Of a DNA stretch of 11,576 bases, positions 1-10,100 are shown piece after piece. Below the pieces are notes generated by a model that searched no databases, was not told the origin of the DNA, and saw nothing but the letters and a program-made list of their open reading frames with translations. The first letter of the stretch is position 1, and the number at the start of each line of letters is the position of its first letter. The translations under genes were made by a program, and so were the position numbers. The stretch comes from Rhodanobacter sp. UBA5168 (lineage in GTDB: Bacteria > Pseudomonadota > Gammaproteobacteria > Xanthomonadales > Rhodanobacteraceae), in contig DHXA01000179.1 of NCBI GenBank assembly GCA_002413455.1, positions 1 through 11,576 of the forward strand, in the 5' to 3' direction.

Positions 1-1410
<1,410 letters not shown>

Positions 1411-1548
1411 ATTCGGCGACCAGCGACTGGCCAAGTCATTCCCTCTGTACGCATCCTTGTCTGGCTCCGTACGATGAACCGATAGCCTCAACAGGGCGTC
1501 ACGCTTGAATGGTCAGCAGGAAAGGCAAACAAGCGGGCCAACCAGCGC

Positions 1549-1590
1549 ATAAAATCGCCAAGTGGTTGATTTTCAATAATCTTTTATGCG
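1549..1590 (+). promoter_or_regulatory. AT-rich segment upstream of the TPR gene, possible promoter region
   Basis: The 270-base gap between gyrB and the TPR gene holds no convincing ORF or RNA. This 42-base stretch is 69% A+T (29 of 42) in an otherwise GC-rich window. It contains AATAAT (1575-1580) and CATAAA (1548-1553), which resemble a -10 box, and TTGATT (1566-1571), which resembles a -35 box. No pair of boxes has the usual 16-18 base spacing, so I call a promoter-bearing region and not a defined promoter. Confidence 0.25.
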
Positions 1591-1680
1591 GCAGTGCAAC
1601 TTGTTATCGCCCACCAGCTCGGGTTACGCTCCGCAATCCCCCGCGCCGTTCCACGCGCGCCGACAGATACGAGGATCACC

Positions 1681-2970
1681 ATGAAGCATGTCCGAGGCTT
1701 AACCATGCTGGCGAGCGCAGCACTGCTGCTCACCCTGACCAGCAGCCCGGCGCTGGCCCGCGGCGCCGACACCAAGCCCAAGCAGGAAGTGCAGTATCCG
1801 AATGCGACTCGAGTCGCACCGAAACTCGATCTGACCAGCGAAAAGGATCAGAAAAATCTCAACGAAGGGCTGGATGCTGTTGCCGCTGGCGATCAGGCGA
1901 AGGCCGAGCAAATGCTGCAGCCGATCGTCGATGGTGGCAGCAAGAGCAAATACGCGCAGGCACTCGCGCTGCAGGGACTGGCCAGCATCAAGTACAACGC
2001 CGGTGACTACAAGGGTGCGATTGGCTTGCTGCAGCGCTCGCTTGCGCTCGGGGTGATGCCGAACGATACCTACTTCCAGCTCCAGTACATGCTGGCGCAG
2101 TTCCAGATGGCCGATGAGCAATATCAGGCCGCGCTGGACACTCTCACCAAGTGGCGCGCGGAAGGCAAGAAGGAAACTGCCAGTTCCTACGGGCTCGAAG
2201 GTAATGCCGACTACAGGCTCGGCAAGTTTCCCGAGGCGATCGCCGCGATCAACAAGGCCAAGTCGCTCACCGACAAGCCTGAGGCGAGCTGGAACCAGAT
2301 CCTGATGGCGAGCTATTCCGAGTCGGGCCAGGACGACAAGGCCGCCGCGCTGGCCCAGCAGCAACTCACCGCCAATCCGGACGATCCCAACGCACTCAAC
2401 AACGCCGCAGCGGTGCTGATGCAGGCACATAAGTATCCGGAAGCTATCCAGCTTATGGAAAAGGGGCGGGCCAGCGGCGCGTTCAAGAGTGAAGCGAACT
2501 ATGTGAGCCTCGCCAAGTTGTATCTGGTCACCGGGCAGGACAGTTCTGATCCTGCGCCCAATGCGATCAAGGCCGGTCAGGTACTCCAGGACGGCATGAG
2601 CAAGGGCCTGGTCAAACCCAGCGCTGATACCTACGTATTGCTTGGCCAGTCGGCCGAGCTGGCCAACAACACCAGTGCCGCGGTCGACGCCTATAACAAG
2701 GCGGTACCGTTGGCCAAGGACGGTGAGGCTGCACTGCGTGCCGGTCGACTGCTGCTGAGCGAGAACAAGTACAGCCAGGCCAAGGGGCTGATTCAGCAGG
2801 GCATCGACAAGGGCGTCAAGCAGAAGGGCGTCGCCTACATGCTGCTGGCTGAAACCGAGCGTGGTTTGAAGAACAAGCCTGCTGCGATCACCGCGATGAA
2901 GCAGGCGGCACAGCAGCCGGAAACGGCCGAGAAGGCCAAGGCATGGCTCAAAAAGGCCGGTGCCGGCTGA
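1681..2970 (+). CDS. Secreted tetratricopeptide-repeat (TPR) protein upstream of tonB
   Basis: A 429-residue protein of repeated helix pairs. The ATG at 1681 is preceded by GAGGA (1671-1675) at a good distance and opens a classic Sec signal peptide: Lys2 and Arg5, a hydrophobic core at about residues 8-20, and a signal peptidase I site SPALA after residue 26. There is no lipobox Cys. The mature part has a charged linker (about 27-55) and then TPR-like pairs at roughly 91-124, 169-197, 202-235, 237-265, 315-347 and 384-414. These show the usual small residues plus Tyr, as in YNAGDYKGAIGLLQRSLALG and AHKYPEAIQLMEKG. The product is expected in the periplasm as a protein-protein scaffold; partner and function are unknown. 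It lies 211 bases upstream of tonB on the same strand, so a role with the TonB system is possible but only inferred. An in-frame extension to 1594 is open but would bury the signal peptide. Confidence 0.85.
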   Translation: MKHVRGLTMLASAALLLTLTSSPALARGADTKPKQEVQYPNATRVAPKLDLTSEKDQKNLNEGLDAVAAGDQAKAEQMLQPIVDGGSKSKYAQALALQGLASIKYNAGDYKGAIGLLQRSLALGVMPNDTYFQLQYMLAQFQMADEQYQAALDTLTKWRAEGKKETASSYGLEGNADYRLGKFPEAIAAINKAKSLTDKPEASWNQILMASYSESGQDDKAAALAQQQLTANPDDPNALNNAAAVLMQAHKYPEAIQLMEKGRASGAFKSEANYVSLAKLYLVTGQDSSDPAPNAIKAGQVLQDGMSKGLVKPSADTYVLLGQSAELANNTSAAVDAYNKAVPLAKDGEAALRAGRLLLSENKYSQAKGLIQQGIDKGVKQKGVAYMLLAETERGLKNKPAAITAMKQAAQQPETAEKAKAWLKKAGAG

Positions 2971-3005
2971 TAATGGCCGGGGTGCTGGACGGCCTCATGG
3001 GGTAG

Positions 3006-3017
3006 ATGGACGTCCAT
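3006..3017. repeat. 12-base perfect palindrome in the tonB upstream region
   Basis: ATGGACGTCCAT is its own reverse complement. It lies in the 211-base gap between the TPR gene and tonB. A second inverted pair, TACAA (3039-3043) and TTGTA (3057-3061), lies 22 bases further on and overlaps a TATACA -10-like element (3037-3042). Either could be an operator, but about three 12-base palindromes are expected by chance in a window this size. I see no sequence resembling a Fur box. Confidence 0.25.
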
Positions 3018-3181
3018 TCATTTGCCCCAGGACAGCTATACAAATGTCATGTGCTGTTGTACCGTTGAAAACCTTTCCCTGCGTCTCCCCAGCGGCGAGT
3101 TCCGTCCAGACATCCAGACGGTTTCGTGTTACGCCCTGCGGTAACGTTCTCTCCGATTGATCAGCTTCAGACAAGTGACAG

Positions 3182-3841
<660 letters not shown>

Positions 3842-3896
3842 TCAGCTTCACCGATTACGGTTTACAGTTCACGCTTGACTTCCCTAGGGTAGCGTT

Positions 3897-4664
3897 ATGT
3901 TCCTACAGACTCCTGCAACAACCGATGCCGCACAGGCCATGGGTGGCAATACCAACGCCGAAGCCATGAAACAGATGGGCTTTGGCAACCTGATGCAGAA
4001 CTTCGACTGGCTCGGCTGGGTCGTCTTCGTGACGCTCGTCGTGATGTCGTTCCTGTCGTGGTACTTCATCATCGCCAACGGCATTCGCAATGCGACGGTC
4101 AAGGCGCGCGCCGACAAGGTCATCGACGGCTTCTGGGGTAACGGTTCCACCCAGGACGCGATTCGCGAACTGGAGTCCCAGCCCAAGAGCGAGCCGTTCT
4201 CCAAGATCGCGCTCGACGCCGCCTCGGCGGTTGCCCATCACCAGCAGACCACGTCCGGCACCACCGGCCGTCTGGCGGAGTCGCTGGGTCGTTCGGAGTT
4301 CATCGACCGTGCCCTGCGTCAGGCCGTGGCTCGCGAGAGTCTGCGTCTGGAAGGCGGCATGACCCTGCTGGCCACCGTCGGATCCGCTGCGCCGTTCGTC
4401 GGTCTGCTCGGCACCGTGTGGGGCATCTATCACGCACTGATCGGCATTGCTGCAACCGGCAACGCCTCGATGAACGCGGTGGCAGGCCCCGTGGGTGAGG
4501 CGCTGATCATGACCGCATTCGGTCTGTTCGCCGCGATCCCGGCACTGTTTGCGTACAACTTCTTCAGCCGTTCGAATCGTCTGACCTACGCCCGGTTCGA
4601 CGAATTCGCGCATGACCTGCACGACTTCTTCGCCACCGGCTCGCGCGTCGAAAGCCAGAAGTGA
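3897..4664 (+). CDS. exbB: ExbB, TonB-system proton channel subunit (MotA/TolQ/ExbB family)
   Basis: ExbB forms the inner-membrane pentamer that, with ExbD, conducts protons and energises TonB. The 255 residues show the family layout: a periplasmic N-terminus of about 37 residues, TM1 at about 38-60, a large cytoplasmic loop at about 61-153, TM2 at about 155-177, TM3 at about 199-223, and a short cytoplasmic tail. The signature GLLGTVWGI is at 169-177, after GMTLLATVGSAAPFVG, and TM3 begins with GPVGEALIMTAFGLFAAIPA. Length is close to E. coli ExbB (244). The start follows an AGGG (3886-3889) seven bases upstream. It is 55 bases from the tonB stop and 11 from exbD1, consistent with one operon. 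TolQ is the main alternative, but the tonB and paired exbD neighbours favour ExbB. Confidence 0.95.
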   Translation: MFLQTPATTDAAQAMGGNTNAEAMKQMGFGNLMQNFDWLGWVVFVTLVVMSFLSWYFIIANGIRNATVKARADKVIDGFWGNGSTQDAIRELESQPKSEPFSKIALDAASAVAHHQQTTSGTTGRLAESLGRSEFIDRALRQAVARESLRLEGGMTLLATVGSAAPFVGLLGTVWGIYHALIGIAATGNASMNAVAGPVGEALIMTAFGLFAAIPALFAYNFFSRSNRLTYARFDEFAHDLHDFFATGSRVESQK

Positions 4665-4675
4665 GGGATTGACCC

Positions 4676-5098
4676 ATGGCGATGAGTACAGGTGGCAATT
4701 CCGGCGGTCCGATGTCGGAGATCAATGTCACGCCGCTGGTCGACGTGATGTTGGTACTGCTGATCATCTTCATGATCACGGCGCCGCTGATGTCGCATTC
4801 CATCACGATCGAGTTGCCCACCGCCAATCCCAAGACCAAGGATTCGGAGGTGCTGGTGCCGCCGCTGGATCTCGCGGTCAAGCAGGATGGCAGCATGTAC
4901 CTCAATGATCAGCCGGTTACCGAAGCCGAGTTGCGGGCACAGTTGGCGGTCAACGCGCAGAAGACGCCGCAACCCGAACTGCAGATTCGTGCGGACAAGG
5001 CGACCGAGTTCAAGATCGTGAAGAAGATCATCGGCAACGCCAAGGACTCGGGCATGGTCCATGTCGGCTTCATGACCACTGACGCGCCGAAGGGGTGA
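4676..5098 (+). CDS. exbD1: ExbD1, TonB-system stator/proton-path subunit
   Basis: A 140-residue ExbD/TolR family protein. A short cytoplasmic tail is followed by NVTPLVDVMLVLLIIFMIT, the single transmembrane helix (about 20-37), whose Asp23 matches the essential proton-carrying Asp25 of E. coli ExbD. The periplasmic domain (about 60-135) contains ELPTANP after the membrane and the motif LQIRADKATEF, typical of the family. The gene starts 11 bases after exbB; a GAGGG Shine-Dalgarno (4663-4667) overlaps the exbB stop, suggesting translational coupling. It sits six bases before a paralogue, exbD2. In Xanthomonas campestris the equivalent gene is required for TonB-dependent iron uptake; that this copy does the same is inferred from order. 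Confidence 0.94.
   Translation: MAMSTGGNSGGPMSEINVTPLVDVMLVLLIIFMITAPLMSHSITIELPTANPKTKDSEVLVPPLDLAVKQDGSMYLNDQPVTEAELRAQLAVNAQKTPQPELQIRADKATEFKIVKKIIGNAKDSGMVHVGFMTTDAPKG
4709..4786 (+). repeat. Direct repeat, copy 1, in exbD1 (membrane-helix coding segment)
   Basis: These 78 bases code PMSEINVTPLVDV and the rest of the transmembrane helix up to ITAP. They match 5132-5209 in exbD2 at 72 of 78 positions, and all six differences are synonymous. Positions 4761-4778 form a perfect inverted repeat, TGATCAT-CTTC-ATGATCA, with a 7-base stem and a 4-base loop. Confidence 0.9.
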
Positions 5099-5104
5099 CT
5101 TGAG

Positions 5105-5509
5105 ATGGCTTTCACCACCAAAACCAGTGGACCGATGTCGGAGATCAACGTTACGCCGTTGGTCGACGTGATGCTGGTGCTGCTGATCATCTTCATGATC
5201 ACGGCACCGGTACTGGCGCACAAGATCCAGGTTGACCTGCCGCAGCCGAATCCGAACGTCGTCAATCCGCCGACGCCGCTGGATCCGATTCACCTCAAGA
5301 TCGACCCGAGTGGTGCGTTCTACTGGAACGACACGCCGGTCGACGAACTGGGCCTCAAGGCGCAGCTTGCCGTGATTGCGCAGCAGACCAATCAGCCGGA
5401 AATCCAGATCGCGGCCGACGATGCTGCGGCCTACCAGTACGTGGCACGCGTGCTGGCCGATGCAAAAAGCTACAACCTCACCAAGATCGGTTTCACTGAA
5501 GGCAACTGA
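5105..5509 (+). CDS. exbD2: ExbD2, second ExbD paralogue of the TonB cluster
   Basis: A 134-residue ExbD family protein encoded six bases after the exbD1 stop. It has the same N-terminal signature and transmembrane helix as ExbD1 (PMSEINVTPLVDVMLVLL, essential Asp at residue 21). The periplasmic domain is clearly diverged, with QVDLPQPNPNVVNPP after the membrane and PEIQIAADDAAAYQYVARVL, but it keeps the ExbD fold pattern. In Xanthomonas campestris pv. campestris, a second exbD in this position is dispensable for iron uptake but needed for pectate-related responses and plant interaction; whether that applies here is unknown. It is the last gene of the cluster and is followed 15 bases later by a strong hairpin terminator. 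An AAGGGG just before the exbD1 stop may serve as its Shine-Dalgarno. Confidence 0.93.
   Translation: MAFTTKTSGPMSEINVTPLVDVMLVLLIIFMITAPVLAHKIQVDLPQPNPNVVNPPTPLDPIHLKIDPSGAFYWNDTPVDELGLKAQLAVIAQQTNQPEIQIAADDAAAYQYVARVLADAKSYNLTKIGFTEGN
5132..5209 (+). repeat. Direct repeat, copy 2, in exbD2
   Basis: Second copy of the 78-base segment at 4709-4786, with six synonymous differences. It carries the same perfect TGATCAT-CTTC-ATGATCA inverted repeat at 5184-5201. The repeat marks the tandem duplication that produced the two exbD genes. Confidence 0.9.
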
Positions 5510-5524
5510 TCCAGTTCACCAGTC

Positions 5525-5565
5525 GCAAAACAAAACCCCCGCCATGTGCGGGGGGTTTGTTTTGC
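5525..5565. terminator. Bidirectional rho-independent terminator between exbD2 and pdxJ
   Basis: Two 18-base arms, GCAAAACAAAACCCCCGC (5525-5542) and GCGGGGGGTTTGTTTTGC (5548-5565), pair with a single A-G mismatch around the loop CATGT. The GC core is flanked by an A-rich left arm and a T-rich right arm, so the transcript ends in a U-rich stretch from either direction. It lies between the converging 3' ends of exbD2 and pdxJ, as expected for a shared terminator. Confidence 0.93.
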
Positions 5566-5602
5566 GCGGACGGGTACATGTTCGACCTGTGCCGGACGGC
5601 AT

Positions 5603-6346
5603 TCAGCGCAGGATCTGCAGATACTTGCGCACCGTGGTGGTCAGTCCCTCATAGAGCGCCTCGCCGATCAGCGAATGGCCGATCGATACCTCGGCCAAGC
5701 CCGGAATCGCCGCCTTGAACGTACCAAGGTTGGCCTGGCTCAGATCGTGTCCCGCGTTCACCGCAAGCCCCGCTTGCTGCGCGCGCCTGGCGGTGTCGGC
5801 ACAGGTGGCCAGTGCGGCGGCCGGCCGACCATCGACAAAGGCTTGCGCATAGGGCCCGGTATAGATTTCGATCCGCTGCACGCCGATCACCGCAGCCAGG
5901 TCGAAGTCCTGGCTGCCGGGGTCGACGAACAGGCTGACCCTGCAACCGAGGTCGCACAACTCGCTCACCAGCGGCCGTAGCCGCGCAATGTCGCGGCGCA
6001 GATCGAAGCCGTGATCTGACGTGATCTGGCCGTCGTCATCAGGCACCAGGGTGACCTGGGTCGGCCGTACCTCGCGCGCGAGCGCGAGCAAGCCTGGGTA
6101 TGCCCCTCTGGCCTCGGCAAACGGATTGCCTTCGATGTTGTATTCCACGCGGCCACGCAACATGGCGGCCAGCGCGCGCACGTCGTTCGGTCGCACGTGG
6201 CGCAGGTCCGGTCGCGGATGCACGGTGATGCCGCCGCAACCCGATTCGATGCAGGTCTGTGCAGCGCGACAGATGTCTGGCTCGCCGCCACCGCGCGAAT
6301 TGCGCAACACGGCAATCTTGTTGAGGTTGACGCTGAGCAGGGTCAT
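5603..6346 (-). CDS. pdxJ: Pyridoxine 5'-phosphate synthase
   Basis: PdxJ condenses 1-deoxy-D-xylulose 5-phosphate with 3-amino-2-oxopropyl phosphate to pyridoxine 5'-phosphate, the ring-closing step of the DXP-dependent vitamin B6 pathway, in the cytosol. The 247-residue TIM-barrel protein shows [11 protein letters not shown] with catalytic His43 and Arg45 (His50 nearby), NIEGN with Glu72, VNAGHDL with His200, and the phosphate-binding SIGHSLIG (Gly223-His224). The N-terminal strand reads [15 protein letters not shown], where E. coli has VNIDHIATLRNARG, so the Asp-His pair is Asn-Lys here. I chose the ATG at 6346 because MTLLSVN aligns with the family start; an in-frame ATG at 6391 would add 15 residues, and neither has a clear Shine-Dalgarno. 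It follows the phosphopantetheinyl transferase gene by 81 bases, probably in one operon. Confidence 0.96.
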   Translation of the reverse strand: MTLLSVNLNKIAVLRNSRGGGEPDICRAAQTCIESGCGGITVHPRPDLRHVRPNDVRALAAMLRGRVEYNIEGNPFAEARGAYPGLLALAREVRPTQVTLVPDDDGQITSDHGFDLRRDIARLRPLVSELCDLGCRVSLFVDPGSQDFDLAAVIGVQRIEIYTGPYAQAFVDGRPAAALATCADTARRAQQAGLAVNAGHDLSQANLGTFKAAIPGLAEVSIGHSLIGEALYEGLTTTVRKYLQILR

Positions 6347-6427
6347 GGCGGGTCTGGTGATCTCGGCAGTAAGGGCCTTTGGTGCACGCATCGGCCAGCG
6401 CGCGCCGGGCCGGAAACAGTGCGCCGA

Positions 6428-7072
6428 TCAGCCGCCGCTGGCAAGCGTACCCAACCGGATCCGGCGCGCCTCCCCGCGCCACGCCAGCGCCGCCACCAGC
6501 GCCGCATCGACAGGCAGGCGCTGCAGCTGCCAGGCCAGGACGTCTTCGCCCTCAAGTCGCTGCAGCGTCAAGCGGTCCACACTGCTGGTGACACTGAGGC
6601 GATCAAGTCCGAATGCGAGACCGCGCCCGAGCGCCTTGAGCACGGCCTCCTTGGCCGTCCACAGTTCCAGAAAGGCGGCGTGGCGACCGTTTGGCGACAA
6701 CGCCGTCAGCGCCGCGAGCTCGTCGTCGGTGAAATAGCGGCTGGCGATTTCCAGCGCCCGGGGCCGCGGCCGCAGCCGCTCGAGATCGATCCCCGGCGCA
6801 ATCCAGCGACCGATCGCGATCAGGGCGTGGCCGCCACTGTGCGACCAGTTGAAACCGAGCGACTGGTCATGCGCACGGGCAAGCGCCGGCCGACCGTACT
6901 CGCCATCCGTCAATGTAACCCGACCGCTGTCGATACCGAGATAGGCACCCAGTACCGCTCGCAGCGGTTCGCGCCGCTGCTGAGGCTGGTAGTCCAGGCG
7001 CCACACATGAATCTCGTCATCGCGCAGACGCTCTGCTAGCTTGGCAAGCGTCAGTGCGTGCGTTGCAATCAT
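6428..7072 (-). CDS. Sfp-type 4'-phosphopantetheinyl transferase
   Basis: This enzyme moves the 4'-phosphopantetheine arm of coenzyme A onto a conserved Ser of acyl, peptidyl or aryl carrier proteins, converting apo to holo forms. The 214 residues carry the superfamily motifs: GRPAL (60-64), FNWSHSG (74-80), GIDLE with the Mg-binding Asp96 and Glu98 (94-98), and WTAKEAVLKALGRGL (138-152) with catalytic Trp138, Lys141 and Glu142. The length is that of the Sfp/PcpS/HetI group, about twice that of AcpS (about 126). No PKS or NRPS gene is nearby, so it may serve fatty-acid ACP as the housekeeping enzyme, as PcpS does in Pseudomonas aeruginosa; that is inference. The start is uncertain: ATG at 7072 (used here) or an in-frame GTG at 7111 with an ACGGAG just upstream. 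Confidence 0.9.
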   Translation of the reverse strand: MIATHALTLAKLAERLRDDEIHVWRLDYQPQQRREPLRAVLGAYLGIDSGRVTLTDGEYGRPALARAHDQSLGFNWSHSGGHALIAIGRWIAPGIDLERLRPRPRALEIASRYFTDDELAALTALSPNGRHAAFLELWTAKEAVLKALGRGLAFGLDRLSVTSSVDRLTLQRLEGEDVLAWQLQRLPVDAALVAALAWRGEARRIRLGTLASGG

Positions 7073-7167
7073 CCATGCATGTTGCCGCCGGTGGCGCCGG
7101 CGCACAAGCACACACTCCGTCCATCGACGCGGGTTGGCGCGCGCGGTGCGGATTCATCCGTTCGACC

Positions 7168-7174
7168 GGAGAGG
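7168..7174 (+). promoter_or_regulatory. Strong ribosome binding site that fixes a TTG start for the kinase
   Basis: GGAGAGG lies four bases before TTG at 7179-7181. No ATG or GTG stands between this site and the hydrophobic first helix, and upstream codons in this frame overlap the divergent transferase gene and code a basic, unconserved-looking stretch. This supports TTG as the true start. Confidence 0.65.
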
Positions 7175-7178
7175 CTGC

Positions 7179-10100
7179 TTGATCCAGGGTTGGTTGCTGT
7201 TGCTGGTGTCGCTGCTCTATGTCGGGCTGCTGTTCGTGGTGGCCTACGCGGGCGATCGTCGGCCGCTGTATCCGCGACAGCCGCGTTTGCGACCGATCGT
7301 CTACAGCCTGGCGCTGGCGGTGTACTGCTCTTCGTGGACGTTCTATGGCGCGGTCGGAACCGCGGCGCGTGATGGCCTGGCCTATCTGCCGATCTATTTG
7401 GGCCCGATCCTGCTGTTCGTGTTCGGCTTTGGCCTGCTGCGTCGCTTGCTGCAGGTGGTGAGGCAACGCAACATCACCTCGATTGCCGATTTCATCGGTG
7501 CGCGGTTCGGCAAGTCGCACGGGCTGGCGGCGCTGGTGGCGGTGATCGCGGTAATCGCGGTGGTGCCGTACATCGCGCTGCAGTTCAAGGCGGTGGCGAT
7601 GTCGTTCGGTGTGCTCGGCGGAGCCGGCCATGGCGTCGTGATGGCTGGCGGCATCGACAGTGCCTTGTGGTGCGCGGTGCTGCTGGCCGTGTTTGCGATT
7701 CTGTTCGGCACGCGCAGCATCGACGCCACCGAGCACCACCACGGCATGATGCTGGCGATTGCACTGGAGTCGCTGATCAAGCTGCTGGCCTTCGTCGCAC
7801 TGGCGGGGTACGCGCTATGGCAGGGGCCGGGCCTGGCGAGCACGGTGCAACGCCCGTTGATGCAGCTCAGCCATGGTCTGTCGCCGGGGTTTCTGGCCCA
7901 GACCATGCTGGCGTTCTGCGCGATGTTCTGTCTGCCGCGGCAGTTCCAGATCGGCATGGTCGAGTGCGAGGACGCCAGCGATCTCAAGCGTGCGCGCTGG
8001 ATGGTGCCGTTGTATCTGGCCATCATCAGTCTGGCGGTGCTGCCGATCGTGACGGCAGGCGTGCACATGCCGCAGGTACGCGATGGCGCCGCCGATGCGT
8101 GGGTGCTGACCCTGCCGATGGCGCACGGTGATCGCGGCATGGCGCTGCTGGCCTTCATCGGCGGCTTCTCGGCGGCGACCGGCATGGTGATCGTGGCCTC
8201 GGTGGCGCTGTCGATCATGATCAGCAACGACCTGGTGATGCCGGCATTGCTGCGCGTCCATCGTCTGCGTCTGGAGCACCGCGCCGACCTGTCGCAATGG
8301 GTGCTCGGCGTGCGTCGTGTTGCGATCATGGTGCTGGCGCTGATGGCGTACGCGTACTACCGCGTGGCTGCCAATGCGGAGAACCTGGCGGCCACAGGCC
8401 TGCTGGCTTTTGCCGCTGTGGCGCAGTTCGCGCCGGCCCTGATCGCCGCGCTGTACTGGCGTGGCGCCAGCCGGCGCGGCGTGGCGCTTGGCCTGGCCGG
8501 CGGTTTCGCCATGTGGGTTTACACCCTGCTGCTGCCGGCGCTGATCCGTTCGGACCATTGGCTGCAGGAAGGCCCGTTCGGCTGGGACTGGCTACGCCCG
8601 CAGGCGCTGTTTCATCTCAGCGGCTGGGATCCGGTGATGCATGGCACGTTCTGGTCGCTGCTGGTCAACGTGGGCTGCCTGGTGTTCTTCTCGCTGCGCT
8701 TTCGACCAAGCCTGGAGGAGCGCCTGCATGCGGCGATGTTCATCGATGCCGATCCGGCCAGCCGCAGCGGCGCCGGTGACTGGGCCGGTGACTGGCGCGG
8801 CCGCGTGGCGGTGGCCGATCTGCGCACCATCGCCGAACGCATTGTCGGCGAACGCGGCAGCACACGTGCCTTCGACGACTACGCCCAGCGTCGCGGCCGC
8901 CCGTTGCTGGCCAGTGAGGCGGCCGACCGCGCCTTGATCCAGTACACCGAACGCCTGCTCGCGTCGGCGGTGGGCGCCGCCAACGCGCGGCGCATCCTGA
9001 TCGGCGCGTTGTCCGGCAGCGGGCTGGATATCGCCGAGTCCATGGCGCTGATGGACGAGGCCTCGCAGGAGCTGCGCTTCAACCGCGAGCTGCTGTCCAC
9101 CACCCTGGAGAACGTGTCGCAAGGCATCAGCGTGGTCGATGCACACATGCGATTGGTGGCATGGAACCGGCGCTATCTGGAGTTGTTCGACTACCCCGAC
9201 GGCATGGTGCATGTCGGCGTGCCGGTGGCTGACCTGATTCGCTGGAATGCCGAGCTGGGCGAATGCGGTCCCGGCGAAGTGGACGGCCATGTGGCCAAAC
9301 GCATCGACTACATGCAGGCCGGCTCGCCGCATTTGTTCCAGCGCATCCGCCCCGACGGCACGGTGATCGAGTTGCGCGGTCGGCCGTTGCCGGGGGGCGG
9401 ATACGTCACCACCTACAGCGATGTCACTGCCTACAAGCATGTCGAACAGGCGCTGATCGAGGTGAATGAAACGCTGGAGCAGCGCGTCGAGCAGCGCACC
9501 GCCGAGTTGTCCGAAGCGCTGGTCGCCACCGCCCATGCACGGCGTGCCGCCGAAACGGCGAACATCTCCAAGACCCGTTTCCTCGCAGCCGCCAGCCACG
9601 ATCTGCTGCAACCGCTGAATGCGGCGCGGCTGTTCACCTCGGCGCTGCGCGCACATCCCGGTCTGGACGTCGAAGCCAGCGGGCTGGCCGAGCGGATCGA
9701 CGCTTCGTTCCGCGCCGCGGAGGATCTGCTGGATGCACTGCTGGACACCTCGCGTCTGGATGCCGGCAGCTACCGGCCGGAGGTGGGCGGTTTCGCGCTG
9801 GGCGAGCTGTTCGATTCGCTGAAGGCGCAGTTCGCGGTCGTCGCCGAGCAACGCGGATTGCGACTGCGTGTGGTGTCGACGACGCTGGCAGTGCGCAGCG
9901 ATCCGCAACTGCTGCGCCGGATCCTGCAGAATTTTCTCTCCAACGCATTGCGCTACACCAGCAAGGGCAGCGTGTTGCTGGGTGCGCGGCGCGTGGGCGA
10001 TCAGGTGCGCATCGAAGTGTGGGATTCGGGCCCAGGCATCGCCGCCGAACAGCGGGCGCGCATCTTCGACGAATTCCAGCGATTGGAGCAGCCCTCGCCC

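Noticed and set aside
1447..1472. GTACG...CGTAC inverted repeat after gyrB as a terminator
   Set aside because: The stem is only five bases, the loop is 16 bases and no T-run follows.
1601..1630. TTGTTA with TACGCT as a promoter for the TPR gene
   Set aside because: An 18-base spacer is acceptable, but the -10 match is only three of six, too weak to call.
4586..5293. Minus-strand open frame across exbD1/exbD2 with repeated HQHHVDQRR-like segments
   Set aside because: The apparent protein repeat is the reverse of the duplicated exbD helix segment; both exbD genes are certain on the other strand.
7041..7178. Upstream extension of the kinase frame by 46 codons
   Set aside because: The added residues are basic and Cys/Arg-rich, overlap the divergent transferase start, and precede the natural membrane N-terminus and its ribosome binding site.
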